A stretch of DNA of 64,000 bases from assembly GCF_001274535.1 (NCBI RefSeq), contig NZ_CP012410.1:2143126-2207125 (forward strand), written 5' to 3'. This document shows positions 18,094-27,476 of the stretch, in pieces. Position 1 is the stretch's first letter; the number at the start of each line of letters is the position of its first letter. Source of the stretch: Leptotrichia sp. oral taxon 212. Its GTDB lineage: Bacteria; Fusobacteriota; Fusobacteriia; Fusobacteriales; Leptotrichiaceae. A model generated the notes under the pieces. The model saw only the letters and a list, made by a program, of their open reading frames with translations. It was not told where the DNA came from and searched no databases. A program made the position numbers and the translations under genes.

Positions 18094-19005
18094 CTAATCA
18101 AACATCGCTTCTACAAATTCTTTTACATTAAATTCCTTCAAATCTTCTATTCCTTCACCGACACCTATAAACTTAATAGGTTTTTTCAGCTCTTCAGATA
18201 TCGGGAATATGATTCCTCCCTTTGCAGTACCGTCGAATTTTGTAAGAATAATCCCTGTCAGCTCCACAATTTCGTTAAATACCCTTGCCTGCTCAAGTCC
18301 ATTCTGTCCAGTCGTACTGTCAATAACAAGCAGTGTTTCAAATTTTTCCTGACCTGACTGCTGTCTTATTATTTTATTTATTTTTTCAAGTTCCTTCATC
18401 AGATCTTTTTTATTGTGCAGTCTTCCTGCCGTATCAAGTATTACAACATCAAAATTCCTATTTTTAGCTGTACTGACAGCATCGAATATTACTGCGGCAG
18501 GGTCACTTCCCTGAGCCTGTTTTACCACTTCAATTCCTGTTCTTTTCCCCCATTCTTCAATCTGCTCTATCGCAGCTGCCCTGAATGTATCTCCTGCTCC
18601 GATTATAACTTTTTTCCCTTTATTTTTAAGCTGATTGGCTATCTTTCCTATGGAAGTTGTCTTTCCAACTCCATTCACTCCAACAACAAGAATAATATTC
18701 AGTTCGCCATCCTTTATCTTGACTCCTGAGCTTTCATCAGAGGAATTATTGCTTATAAGCTTTTCTCTCAGCAGTTCCTTAAGCTGATCATACACTGCTT
18801 CAGATGTCTTCAGTTTATTCCTGCTTACCTGTTTTTCCAGCTCTTCTACAAGCTGCATGGTCATTTTCATTCCTATATCAGACTGGATTAAAAGTTCCTC
18901 CAGTTCCTCATACAGTTCATCATCAATTGCCTTACCCAAAAGCATTTCCTTAAGTTTACCGAAAAATCCTTTTTTAGGTGTCGCAAGTCTATCTTTTAAA
19001 GCCAT
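18094..19005 (-). CDS. ftsY: Signal recognition particle receptor FtsY
   Basis: A 303-residue SRP GTPase consisting only of N and G domains. Seen: 'VVGVNGVGKTTSIGKIANQ' (P-loop), 'GAGDTFRAAAIEQIEEW', 'VILDTAGRLHNKKDLM', 'LTKFDGTAKGGI' and 'FIGVGEGIEDLKEF'. The acidic A domain of enterobacterial FtsY is absent, as in many bacteria. Its ATG shares one base with the tsaB stop, so the two are translationally coupled. Confidence 0.97.
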   Translation of the reverse strand: MALKDRLATPKKGFFGKLKEMLLGKAIDDELYEELEELLIQSDIGMKMTMQLVEELEKQVSRNKLKTSEAVYDQLKELLREKLISNNSSDESSGVKIKDGELNIILVVGVNGVGKTTSIGKIANQLKNKGKKVIIGAGDTFRAAAIEQIEEWGKRTGIEVVKQAQGSDPAAVIFDAVSTAKNRNFDVVILDTAGRLHNKKDLMKELEKINKIIRQQSGQEKFETLLVIDSTTGQNGLEQARVFNEIVELTGIILTKFDGTAKGGIIFPISEELKKPIKFIGVGEGIEDLKEFNVKEFVEAMFD

Positions 19006-19748
19006 TACTTTTTATCCCTTTCCGCCTGAGACTTTTCCAAGTAGTCAGGCTTTAACTGAAAAATATCACTTTTTTCCAGTATATTATTTAAAAACATCTG
19101 CGTAAATGTTGCTGTTGATATTCTCATTCTGTCATCTGTCAGAAATAGCATTTTATTCTTTACAGTTTTCATAATTTTTTCCCTATAATTAATTCCTGCA
19201 TCTCCTACAAGTACTATTTTGCCATCTTCATCATTCAACTTTTCCACCAGTTTTTCAAGCTTAATCACTTCATAATTTTCGGTCTGTTTCAGTTTTTTTT
19301 CTTCTCTTACTGTTTCCGGTTCATAGGCTGCATAATAGATTTTTTCTTTTCCTGAATCTATCATGGAATATATTTTTAATTTATCCTTTTCATTATCCTC
19401 ATCATGTTGTAATAAGAAGCTGTTGTCTAAACTGTAAAACACCTGATAGGCTAAAGCATCCAGCTCATTCACCTGATAAAAGTTTACATTTTTCCCATAA
19501 AACATTCCTTTTACCACTGATATCGCTATCCTGACTCCTGTAAAGGAACCAGGACCTATTGATACAAGTACATTTTCCACATTTTCCAGTTTTTCTCCTG
19601 TCCATGTAAAAAGACTGTCAATCTGGTCAAGTATAGTTGTAGAATGCGTCTTAGAAACTTCTATCCTTATTTCTCCCAGCATCCTGTTATTTCTATGGAG
19701 GGAAATTCCCGCCAGTTTAGTTGTCGTTGTCATTGCAAAAGTCAACAT
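19005..19748 (-). CDS. tsaB: tRNA threonylcarbamoyladenosine protein TsaB
   Basis: A 247-residue ASKHA-fold protein of the t6A37 tRNA-modification complex with TsaD and TsaE. Seen: 'LVSIGPGSFTGVRIAISVVKG' and 'VNELDALAYQ'. The usual N-terminal 'AIDTST' reads 'AMTTTT' here, losing the aspartate; TsaB is a non-catalytic partner, so this may be tolerated. The start (ATG at 19748, ribosome site GGAGAAAAAG) lies inside the end of tsaE, a 32-base overlap. The C-terminal part is more divergent than the N-terminal part. Confidence 0.92.
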   Translation of the reverse strand: MLTFAMTTTTKLAGISLHRNNRMLGEIRIEVSKTHSTTILDQIDSLFTWTGEKLENVENVLVSIGPGSFTGVRIAISVVKGMFYGKNVNFYQVNELDALAYQVFYSLDNSFLLQHDEDNEKDKLKIYSMIDSGKEKIYYAAYEPETVREEKKLKQTENYEVIKLEKLVEKLNDEDGKIVLVGDAGINYREKIMKTVKNKMLFLTDDRMRISTATFTQMFLNNILEKSDIFQLKPDYLEKSQAERDKK

Positions 19749-20184
19749 ATTCTTTTTCTCCGTTTTTTAATTTATACATGGATATTTTTCTGCTTGTTTC
19801 ATCATTATAGGCTATTTCGATATACACTGTCTGTTCAGGCATTTCATCCATAATATTATCTGCCCATTCCACTATTACGACAGTATTTTCTTCACCTATA
19901 TAGTCTTCAAATCCTATTTCATATATTTCTTCAGAATTTATTATTCTATACGCATCAAAATGATACACAGGCACATCTCCTGAAGTATATTCAATAACAT
20001 ATGTAAATGTAGGGCTCTTTATATTTTCGTGAATATTATATTCCTTACATATTCTCTTTGTAAATGTTGTTTTTCCAGTCCCCAGATTACCTATTAATCC
20101 CAGACATCCTCCATTTTTCATTTTTTCAGCTGTTTTAACAGCTAAGCTATCTATTTCTCCAAATGTTAATATTTTTTCCTTCAT
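19717..20184 (-). CDS. tsaE: tRNA threonylcarbamoyladenosine protein TsaE
   Basis: A 155-residue P-loop ATPase needed for t6A tRNA modification. Seen: the Walker A 'LIGNLGTGKTTFTKRIC', 'KSPTFTYVIEY', 'VYHFDAYRI' and 'VVIVEWADNI'. It overlaps tsaB by 32 bases and is followed by ftsY, giving a tsaE-tsaB-ftsY unit. Its length is typical of the family. Confidence 0.95.
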   Translation of the reverse strand: MKEKILTFGEIDSLAVKTAEKMKNGGCLGLIGNLGTGKTTFTKRICKEYNIHENIKSPTFTYVIEYTSGDVPVYHFDAYRIINSEEIYEIGFEDYIGEENTVVIVEWADNIMDEMPEQTVYIEIAYNDETSRKISMYKLKNGEKEYVDFCNDNDN

Positions 20185-20221
20185 TTATTTCCCATTTCCC
20201 GTTTTTTATAATTTTTGTTAT

Positions 20222-20728
20222 TTATTTTTCTGAATACACATCTATTATTTTATTTATAATTTCTGTTGTAGATATATTATCAACGAAAGAAAGTATCTTT
20301 ACCTCTCCACCATTTTTTTCAACAATTTCTGTTTCAGGAAGATCTTCCTTTTTATAATCTCCACCCTTTACGTGAATATCCGGTTTCAATAAACCGAGAA
20401 GATTTTCCGGTGTTTTTTCATCAAATATTACAGTAAAATCGACAAACTTCAATCCAAGGAGCATTTCAGCCCTATTTTTTTCAGGATTTATAGGTCTTTT
20501 ATCCCCTTTATTTGTCTTTACCGATCTGTCACTGTTTACTCCAACTATAAGAACATCACCTAATTCCCGTGCTTCTTCAAGATAAGTAAGGTGTCCAACA
20601 TGAAGTATGTCAAATACTCCATTAGTGAAAACTACTTTTTTCCCGTTTTCCTGTAATTGCTTTACTTTTTTTTGTATATCCCTTTGAGAAAGCAGATTAC
20701 ACTTAAAATTTCCGGTATTTTTTGTCAT
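20222..20728 (-). CDS. rfaE2: Heptose-1-phosphate adenylyltransferase (RfaE2 / HldE C-domain type)
   Basis: A 168-residue nucleotidyltransferase with 'VVFTNGVFDILHVGHLTYLE' (HxGH motif), 'VGVNSDRSVKTNKGDKRP', 'KPDIHVKGGDY' and the end 'SFVDNISTTEIINKI'. It would activate D-glycero-beta-D-manno-heptose-1-phosphate for lipopolysaccharide core. The kinase half is not fused here, so it must be encoded elsewhere. Supports a Gram-negative envelope. A related cytidylyltransferase role cannot be excluded, but the ST-rich C-terminus fits RfaE2. Confidence 0.9.
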   Translation of the reverse strand: MTKNTGNFKCNLLSQRDIQKKVKQLQENGKKVVFTNGVFDILHVGHLTYLEEARELGDVLIVGVNSDRSVKTNKGDKRPINPEKNRAEMLLGLKFVDFTVIFDEKTPENLLGLLKPDIHVKGGDYKKEDLPETEIVEKNGGEVKILSFVDNISTTEIINKIIDVYSEK

Positions 20729-20857
20729 TCCGTATCTCCAATTTTATTTTCAAAATTTTTTCATTATTATAAATTATAACACATTTTTTTGATTATGCGA
20801 TATTTTTTTACTAATTATTTTGAATATATTTACAATTATTTTCTTTTTTCTAAAATA

Positions 20858-20890
20858 GGAGCCACTCAAATAAACATTTGAGACAGCTCC
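20858..20890. terminator. Stem-loop, short relative of the interspersed repeat, after the metal ATPase
   Basis: GGAGCCACTCAAAT / ATTTGAGACAGCTCC pairs closely (one internal mismatch region) with a 4-base loop. It lies about 57 bases after the P-type ATPase stop. The CTCAAA/TTTGAG and GAGACAGC words link it to the repeat family, but most of the family arm is missing. Confidence 0.6.
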
Positions 20891-20947
20891 CCTATTAAAG
20901 TTTTAATTATTTTATATATAGAAATTCCAAATACCTGTCTAAGTTAT

Positions 20948-23125
20948 TTAAAACTTTCCTTTCATTACTCTCATGGCATTTAAAATTGCAAGCAGGGCAA
21001 CACCTACATCAGCAAAGACTGCTTCCCACATTGTTGCATGTCCGCCAATGCCAAGTGCAAGTACTATAAACTTAACACCTAAAGCTATTATTATGTTCTG
21101 CCATACTATTGTCCGTGTTCTTTTCGCTATTTTGATTGCAGTTACTATTTTAGAAGGTTCATCATTCATTATTACAACATCAGCAGCCTCTATTGCTGCA
21201 TCACTTCCGACTCCTCCCATTGCAACTCCTATATCAGCCCTTGCCAGAACAGGTGCATCATTTATTCCATCACCTACAAATACAATTTTTTCATTATCCG
21301 ATCTTTTCATAAAAAGTTCTTCAAGCCTTTGTACCTTCTGATCAGGAAGAAGTTCTGCAAAGACTTTGTCTATATGCAGTTTCTCAGCTATGTTTTTTCC
21401 AATTTTTTCCGTATCCCCTGTTAGCATTACAATTTCTTTTACACCATTTTTTTTCATTTCATCTACTGCCTTCATGGAATCTTCCTTTATTTCGTCGGCA
21501 ATAAGTATATTTCCAATATATTTCCCATCAGCTGCGATATAAATAACTGTACCTGCTTCTTCACTTTCTGTAAAACTGATATTTTCAGATTTCATCAGTT
21601 TTGCATTTCCAGCTGCTATTTTTTTTCCATCGACATTAACTTTTATTCCATATCCTGAAATTTCCTCAAAATCTGAAATTAAAGATTTATTTATTTTTTC
21701 ATGCGTATTTTCATATTCTTCAACTATTGAACATGCAATAGGATGATTTGAAAAACTTTCTGCATAAGCCGTGTATTTCAAAAGTTTATCTTTTGACCAT
21801 CCAGTGTCAGATATGTTAATTTCTGTAACTTTAAACACTCCTTTAGTCAATGTTCCTGTTTTATCCATAACTACTGTATGTACTTTATTTAGTGCCTCCA
21901 GATAATTTCCACCTTTAATAAGTATCCCGTGTCTTGAAGCTCCCCCTATTCCACCAAAGAAACCTAACGGTATGGAAATTACAAGGGCACAAGGGCATGA
22001 TAAGACTAAAAATACCAGACCTTTATATATCCATTCAGAATAGTCGGCAAAAACCGCACCTCTTATAAATAAAGGCGGAACGAAAGAAATTAAGGCAGCG
22101 ATAATAACAACTGTCGGAGTATAATAACCAGCAAATTTTGTTATAAAATTTTCAGTTTTAGATTTTTTACTGCTTGCATTCTGAACCAGATCCAGTATTT
22201 TAGAAACTGTTGATTCAGAAAACATTTTAGTCACTTTTATATTAATAAGACCTGTTTTATTAATATATCCGCTTAAAATCTGACTCCCTTCTCCCATTTC
22301 ACGTGGAAGGGATTCACCTGTCAGAGCCGATGTATCAAAAGCCGAATATCCACTTATAATCTCTCCATCCAGCGGAACTTTTTCCCCTGGTTTTACAATT
22401 ATAATATCTCCAGGTTTCACATCCTCAGGCGAGACTTTTTCTATTTTATCACCTATTTTCAAGTTTGCAAAATCAGGTCTTATATCCATCAGTTCAGAAA
22501 TTGATTTTCTTGATCTGTTTACTGCTATTCCCTGAAACATTTCTCCCAGCTGATAAAAAAGCATTACTGCTACGGCTTCAGGATATTCCCCTACAGCAAA
22601 TGCTCCTATTGTAGCAATGCTCATTAAAAAATTCTCATCAAAGATTCTTCCTCTTTTTATGTTGTTAAAAGCCTTTAAAAGTACATCTCCTCCAATTATT
22701 ATATAGCTCAGGAGATATAGCCTCATTCTTGCACCTCTGTATTTAAAAGGCAAAGGCAGCATAAGAGCCAGACAGAAAAATATTCCTCCAACTATAAGAA
22801 GCTTTATTATTCTTCCAACTTCTCTTCCATGATTATGAGGATGTTCATGTACATCTTTATATCCATGATCAGTTTTATCATTTACCTTCCTTATTGAGGA
22901 AATAGTTACACCATCTTCAATACTATCTGCTATTTTCTGAATTGCGTCTATTAATTTCATTTCATTTGTTTCACTTGTTTTAAGAAGTATTTTTTCACCG
23001 ATAAAGTCAAGATTTGCCTCTTCTATTTCATTAATATCATTTATTTTTTTTTCTATTTTAGCTGCACAATTTGCACAACGAAGCCCTTTTATAGATAAAA
23101 TCATCTGGTTATTTCCATTTTTCAT
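20948..23125 (-). CDS. cadA: Heavy-metal-exporting P1B-type ATPase (Zn/Cd/Pb class)
   Basis: A 725-residue pump for removing zinc, cadmium or lead. An N-terminal HMA domain has the metal site 'GLRCANCAAKIEKKI', followed by a histidine-rich stretch (about 85-102, 'DVHEHPHNHGRE'). Then come membrane helices with the 'LSCPCALVIS' metal channel motif, the 'DKTGTLTKG' phosphorylation site, the 'HPIACSI' HP motif and 'GDGINDAPVLARADIGVAMG'. I prefer the ATG at 23125, 6 bases after AAAGGGG, over a start 14 codons upstream. It lies after an ArsR-type repressor. The CPC motif and CadC-like regulator point to zinc/cadmium rather than copper. Confidence 0.93.
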   Translation of the reverse strand: MKNGNNQMILSIKGLRCANCAAKIEKKINDINEIEEANLDFIGEKILLKTSETNEMKLIDAIQKIADSIEDGVTISSIRKVNDKTDHGYKDVHEHPHNHGREVGRIIKLLIVGGIFFCLALMLPLPFKYRGARMRLYLLSYIIIGGDVLLKAFNNIKRGRIFDENFLMSIATIGAFAVGEYPEAVAVMLFYQLGEMFQGIAVNRSRKSISELMDIRPDFANLKIGDKIEKVSPEDVKPGDIIIVKPGEKVPLDGEIISGYSAFDTSALTGESLPREMGEGSQILSGYINKTGLINIKVTKMFSESTVSKILDLVQNASSKKSKTENFITKFAGYYTPTVVIIAALISFVPPLFIRGAVFADYSEWIYKGLVFLVLSCPCALVISIPLGFFGGIGGASRHGILIKGGNYLEALNKVHTVVMDKTGTLTKGVFKVTEINISDTGWSKDKLLKYTAYAESFSNHPIACSIVEEYENTHEKINKSLISDFEEISGYGIKVNVDGKKIAAGNAKLMKSENISFTESEEAGTVIYIAADGKYIGNILIADEIKEDSMKAVDEMKKNGVKEIVMLTGDTEKIGKNIAEKLHIDKVFAELLPDQKVQRLEELFMKRSDNEKIVFVGDGINDAPVLARADIGVAMGGVGSDAAIEAADVVIMNDEPSKIVTAIKIAKRTRTIVWQNIIIALGVKFIVLALGIGGHATMWEAVFADVGVALLAILNAMRVMKGKF

Positions 23126-23229
23126 TTTTATCCCCTTTGACATAAATACATAATTCCCTAAATACATAATAATTCTAAGTCATGATATAAGACATATAAA
23201 TTCTATTTTAAATTCTGCCAATTAACTGA

Positions 23230-23586
23230 TTATCTTTTTTCAGATATATGAGTCAATCCCTGGTCAACAATGTGCTTAATATGGTCGTCATCTAATGAAT
23301 AATAAACAACTTTCCCATCTTTTCTATGTTTTACAAGTCTTCCCTGTTTAAGAACTCTCAACTGATGCGAAATAGCCGATTGTGTCATTCCCAGTAAAGC
23401 CGCAATATCACATACGCACATCTCAGACTGAAATAAAGCGCTCAATATCTTGATTCTTGTACTATCACCTAATATTTTGAAAAAATCACCTAAATCATAT
23501 AAAACTTCTTCCTCAGGTAACTTTATTTTATCGATTACTTCCTGATGTATTACAGGACATTCACAAACTAGTGTTTCTTTTTTCAT
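23230..23586 (-). CDS. ArsR/SmtB-family metal-sensing repressor (CadC-like)
   Basis: A 118-residue winged-helix repressor. Seen: N-terminal cysteines in 'ETLVCECPVIH', the alpha-3 cysteine pair in 'SEMCVCDIAALLGMTQSAIS', and a C-terminal 'DDDHIKHIVDQGLTH' matching the alpha-5 zinc site of SmtB/CadC. It should release DNA on binding zinc, cadmium or lead, turning on the ATPase gene 104 bases downstream. The palindrome over its own promoter is the likely operator. Ribosome site GAGAGGTGAGAA. Confidence 0.92.
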   Translation of the reverse strand: MKKETLVCECPVIHQEVIDKIKLPEEEVLYDLGDFFKILGDSTRIKILSALFQSEMCVCDIAALLGMTQSAISHQLRVLKQGRLVKHRKDGKVVYYSLDDDHIKHIVDQGLTHISEKR

Positions 23587-23622
23587 TTCTCACCTCTCTA
23601 AGTATATTATAGTTTTTTCCTA

Positions 23623-23679
23623 TAACATATGAGTCATAATTCATATGTTAATTATATAGAATTATGTATTTTTTGTCAA
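23623..23679 (-). promoter_or_regulatory. Promoter and ArsR-type operator of the metal-efflux operon
   Basis: On the minus strand TTGACA, 17 bases, TATAAT (consensus boxes and spacing) is followed at once by a perfect 10-base inverted repeat, TAACATATGA / TCATATGTTA with an 8-base spacer (23623-23650). ATATGA...TCATAT is the core expected for SmtB/CadC-type repressors. A repressor bound here would block the start of transcription. Confidence 0.85.
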
Positions 23680-23688
23680 CCGGTTTTA

Positions 23689-24345
23689 TTAATTATCAAA
23701 CAAATTAATATTTTTTTTATTGTCTGTTATTACTAACAATATGTTTCCCTTTTCTATTACAGTATCCGAATGTGGACTTATATTCAAATTGTCTTTCCCT
23801 TGTTTTATTCCTATAATATTCATTTCATACCTGTTACGTAAATCCAGTTCTTTTAAATTTTTTCCTATAAAATCTGCAGGAGCTTCAAATTCAAAGATGT
23901 TATATTCTTCAGAAAATCTGAAATAATCTGTCAGTTTAGGATTCATAACTTTTTTTGCCAAAGCCTCTCCCATTTCCTTTTCTGGATAGACAACTATATC
24001 TGCCCCTATCTTTTCTAAAACTTTTCCTTGCTTTTCGGTTCTGGCTTTACATATAATTTTTTTTATACCCAGTTCTTTTAAGGTAACCGTTATTAAAATA
24101 CTGGACTGTATATCTGTTCCAATACATACAAAGGCAGTATCAAAATCATTATTAATAACTTTTTTCAGAGCATTTTCATCAGTTGCATTTAAAACTACAG
24201 CATCACCCACAAGCTGGTTATCAATAATTTGCTGTATAACTTCTTCATTCTCATCAATAGCTAAAACTGTTTTATTATTTTCATATAGTGTCCTTGCAAC
24301 ACTTTTTCCAAAACGTCCTATACCGATAACAAGATATCCTTCCAT
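23689..24345 (-). CDS. ktrA: Potassium uptake regulatory subunit (KtrA/TrkA, RCK domain)
   Basis: A 218-residue cytoplasmic protein: RCK_N domain with the nucleotide-binding 'YLVIGIGRFGKSVARTL', 'VLAIDENEE' and 'NATDENALKKV', then an RCK_C domain (about 135-218). Such subunits form a ring that gates KtrB in response to ATP/ADP, and in some species c-di-AMP. It lies 21 bases after ktrB on the same strand. The size fits KtrA rather than the double-length TrkA. Confidence 0.93.
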   Translation of the reverse strand: MEGYLVIGIGRFGKSVARTLYENNKTVLAIDENEEVIQQIIDNQLVGDAVVLNATDENALKKVINNDFDTAFVCIGTDIQSSILITVTLKELGIKKIICKARTEKQGKVLEKIGADIVVYPEKEMGEALAKKVMNPKLTDYFRFSEEYNIFEFEAPADFIGKNLKELDLRNRYEMNIIGIKQGKDNLNISPHSDTVIEKGNILLVITDNKKNINLFDN

Positions 24346-24366
24346 TTTTTATATTTCCTTTCTAAA

Positions 24367-25707
24367 TCATCCTATTAATATATTTTCCTCAGGATATTTA
24401 TGTTTTCCTGATTTTATTTTTTTTAATGACAATGCTGATACTATTGTAAGAGGACCTACTCTACCAATGAACATAGTAACTATTAATAAAATTTTAGACA
24501 TATTTCCAAGGTAGGGAGTCAGATTTCTTGTCACTCCTGCAGTCCCAAATGCTGAAACTAATTCAAACAGAAGATTTATTACATTTACATCTGGTTCCAA
24601 TAATATAAGTAAAAATAAAATAGTAACTATATAGCAAACTGATATAAAAACTATTGAAATTGCCCTATTAAAATTTGTCCAGCTTATTTTTCTGCCATTA
24701 TATTCTATATATTCTTTATTTTTAATTATTGTTATTACTCCTAAAACAATCAGTCCAAATGTTGTTGTTTTTATTCCTCCTCCTGTTGATCCAGGAGAAG
24801 CTCCGATAAACATGAAAAAAATAAATAAAAGTACTGTGATTTCTTTCATTCCGGCAAGCGGCATAGTGTTAAAACCTGCTGTCCTAGTCGTTACACTTTG
24901 AAAAAATGCTGCTCCGATTTTTTCTATAAATGTATAATTTCCTATTGTTTTAACATTAGCATGTTCAAAAATAAATATAAAAAATGCTCCAAAAACGACA
25001 AATCCTAAAGTTACCTTTAATGTTATTTTTGAAGTAGTGGTAATTCTCTTATCTTCTTTTCTTAAATATTTATAAACATTAATTATAGTAGAAAAACCTA
25101 GACCTCCTACCATTATAAGTATAGGAATTACTGTATTTATTATCATACTTCCTTTGAAGGATTCCAAATTATCTGAAAACAATGAAAAGCCCGCATTACA
25201 AAATGCTGAAACTGAATGAAATACTGAATAATAGATTGCTTTCAAAAATTTAAATTTTTTGATAAACTCAAAAAATAATACAGCCGCTCCTATTAATTCT
25301 ATCAGTAAAACTGTAACAATTACTTTTTTTATATATTTCTGTATATTAAATACTGTTTCAGCATTTATATCTTCCTGCACCACTTTTTTAGTATAATAGC
25401 TTATTTCTTTTGAAATCAGCAATATTAACAGAGAAGAAAATGTAATAAGACCTATCCCTCCTAATTGGATTAAAACCAGTATTATTGTTTTACCAATTAA
25501 ATTATAAGTAGTGCTTACATCATTTACTGTCAGCCCTGTTACGCAAACTGCTGAAGTTGCTGTAAATATTCCCTCTATTAAATCTGTCCCTTTTCCATTT
25601 AACGTAACAAAAGGCAAAGAAAGAATTCCACCTCCTATTAATATTGCTATAAAAAAGGACATTAAAATAGTTATATAAGGTGAAAAATACACTTTCTTTT
25701 TCAACAT
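24367..25707 (-). CDS. ktrB: Potassium/sodium symporter subunit KtrB (TrkH family)
   Basis: A 446-residue membrane protein with the fourfold helix-pore-helix plan of Trk/Ktr. Pore-loop signatures: 'TATSAVCVTGLTVND', 'FHSVSAFCNAGFSLF', 'QSVTTRTAGFNTMPL' and 'ELVSAFGTAGVTRN'. 'GASPGSTGGGIKTTTFG' is the family's intramembrane loop. It forms the potassium uptake system with KtrA downstream. It is the first gene of the pair, and the marR gene lies 21 bases upstream, so all three may be co-transcribed. Confidence 0.95.
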   Translation of the reverse strand: MLKKKVYFSPYITILMSFFIAILIGGGILSLPFVTLNGKGTDLIEGIFTATSAVCVTGLTVNDVSTTYNLIGKTIILVLIQLGGIGLITFSSLLILLISKEISYYTKKVVQEDINAETVFNIQKYIKKVIVTVLLIELIGAAVLFFEFIKKFKFLKAIYYSVFHSVSAFCNAGFSLFSDNLESFKGSMIINTVIPILIMVGGLGFSTIINVYKYLRKEDKRITTTSKITLKVTLGFVVFGAFFIFIFEHANVKTIGNYTFIEKIGAAFFQSVTTRTAGFNTMPLAGMKEITVLLFIFFMFIGASPGSTGGGIKTTTFGLIVLGVITIIKNKEYIEYNGRKISWTNFNRAISIVFISVCYIVTILFLLILLEPDVNVINLLFELVSAFGTAGVTRNLTPYLGNMSKILLIVTMFIGRVGPLTIVSALSLKKIKSGKHKYPEENILIG

Positions 25708-25728
25708 CTGTCTCTTCTTTCTAAAAAA

Positions 25729-26187
25729 CTATAAATTCTTTTGATTTTCTTCCATTAATTCTGCAAAATTTGTAATGACTTTTGAAACTCCATCCAGATA
25801 TTCCTTATCTCCTGCCATTGATTCAACCTTCTTAAAAATTTCCCCCCAGCAGGCGTATACTTCAGGCATGACATTCTTTCCCTCTTTTGTCATTCTGGTA
25901 AATGACTGTTTTCCAGTCTTTATCCTCTCCACATATCCCTTTGATACAAGCTTGTCTACGAATCTTGTAACAGTAGAAGGAGCTATTGTAAGTGTTTCAG
26001 ATATCTTATTAACTGACAGCCCTTCTTCATCTTCCTGTAACAGAACCATCAGGAACCCATGTGTTGGACATATATCCATTTTATTAAAAGCTTCTTCAGC
26101 AACCTTGTTCACTATCCTGAATAACTTTGATATTGTAAAATATAAACATCCTTTTACTTCAGCTTCACCCTTATTACAATTGTTCAT
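25729..26187 (-). CDS. MarR-family transcriptional regulator
   Basis: A 152-residue protein with a winged helix-turn-helix: 'LSVNKISETLTIAPSTVTRFVDKLVSKGYVER', then the wing 'GKQSFTRMTKEGK'. It has cysteines near the N-terminus ('NNCNKGEAEVKGC') and at 'DICPTHGFL', so redox sensing is possible but unproven. It sits directly before ktrB, so it may control potassium uptake or simply be co-transcribed. Confidence 0.88.
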   Translation of the reverse strand: MNNCNKGEAEVKGCLYFTISKLFRIVNKVAEEAFNKMDICPTHGFLMVLLQEDEEGLSVNKISETLTIAPSTVTRFVDKLVSKGYVERIKTGKQSFTRMTKEGKNVMPEVYACWGEIFKKVESMAGDKEYLDGVSKVITNFAELMEENQKNL

Positions 26188-26348
26188 AACCTCTCCTCTC
26201 CAAAATAATTATCCAAATATCTTTATTTTTTAACTTTCAAAATGAAATATTTGTACAGCGTTATGTTCTTTTTTTATTTATACCACATTTTATTAAGATT
26301 TTCAATATTTGCAATTTTTTTATAATTTAAACTCAATTTTTATTTTCC

Positions 26349-27461
26349 TCATTTTAATTGCTTCAGTTTTGAAAAATATTTATCTTCACAAAATACCCAC
26401 ACAGATTTTACAATTATATATAAAGGAATTGCAATAAAAGCTCCTCCGATTCCAAACAATGCTCCTCCTACAAGAACTACAAGCAGTGTCGTAATTGGAT
26501 GTATTTTAAGGGAAGCCCTTGTAAGCCATGGTTTTATTATATTTGCTTCTATAGTCTGAAGTATAGTTATACATACGACTATCATTATTACAAGCCTGAA
26601 AGACTTTGTCATTGCATACATTATTACAGGAATCAGACCTATGAACGGTCCTATAAAAGGAATAACGTTCCCTATTCCTATTATAAGGGCAAACAATGAG
26701 CTATATTCCATTCTCAGGAAGAAAAATATTACATACGAACAGATACCCACAATCATACTATCCTTCATTGTTACTATTATATAATCACCTATTGACTTAT
26801 CTATGTCCTTTATTAGTCCTGTCCAGTCTTCAAGTCCGTATTCAGTGAGCTTTTCTTCAACCTTATTTTCAATGCTGTCATAACTGAATATAAGCATTAT
26901 CGTAAAAATAGGTGTCATAAAAAGCAGGCTGAACATGCTGTTCAATATTGAAACACTTGAATTTAAAAATTTTAATGTATTGTTTAATATCACTTCCCTG
27001 GAATTTATTATAGCATCCTTTAGATCAATATTATTTGATTCCAGAAAAGCAAACATATCCTTCTGCATTTTGTCCTGATTTTTCAGAAAAAATTCAATCA
27101 GACTTGACAACTGTTTTGCAACTATTGGAATAAATGCAAGAACGATATATATAAAAATTGAAAAGAATATCACCAGAACTATTAAAATAGCAAGATTTCT
27201 ATTCATTTTTTTACTTTTTTTCTGACTGTCCGTTATTTTAGGAACTTTCGGTTTTTCACTTAGCATGTCTATAAAAGGCATAAGCGAATAAACTATAACA
27301 AATGACAATATAAATGGAAAAATTGTACTTATTACTAGCTTTAAAGGTTTCACAAAATAACTGTATGCCTGAAAAAATAAAAGTATCGAAACTAGGAGCA
27401 AAACATTTACAATTAATATATTTCTTATTTTTTTTACATTTTCTTCATTATAAATCTTCAT
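26349..27461 (-). CDS. AI-2E family (YtvI/PerM-type) membrane transporter
   Basis: A 370-residue protein with about seven or eight membrane helices. The C-terminal pattern 'GIGNVIPFIGPFIGLIPVIM' and 'IIKPWLTRASLKIHPITTLLVVLVGGALFGIGGAFIAIP' is characteristic of the AI-2E/PerM family. Members have been linked to autoinducer-2 export or sodium/proton exchange; the substrate here is not known. It lies 15 bases after der, on the same strand. Confidence 0.9.
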   Translation of the reverse strand: MKIYNEENVKKIRNILIVNVLLLVSILLFFQAYSYFVKPLKLVISTIFPFILSFVIVYSLMPFIDMLSEKPKVPKITDSQKKSKKMNRNLAILIVLVIFFSIFIYIVLAFIPIVAKQLSSLIEFFLKNQDKMQKDMFAFLESNNIDLKDAIINSREVILNNTLKFLNSSVSILNSMFSLLFMTPIFTIMLIFSYDSIENKVEEKLTEYGLEDWTGLIKDIDKSIGDYIIVTMKDSMIVGICSYVIFFFLRMEYSSLFALIIGIGNVIPFIGPFIGLIPVIMYAMTKSFRLVIMIVVCITILQTIEANIIKPWLTRASLKIHPITTLLVVLVGGALFGIGGAFIAIPLYIIVKSVWVFCEDKYFSKLKQLK

Positions 27462-27476
27462 AACCAGCTCCCAAAA

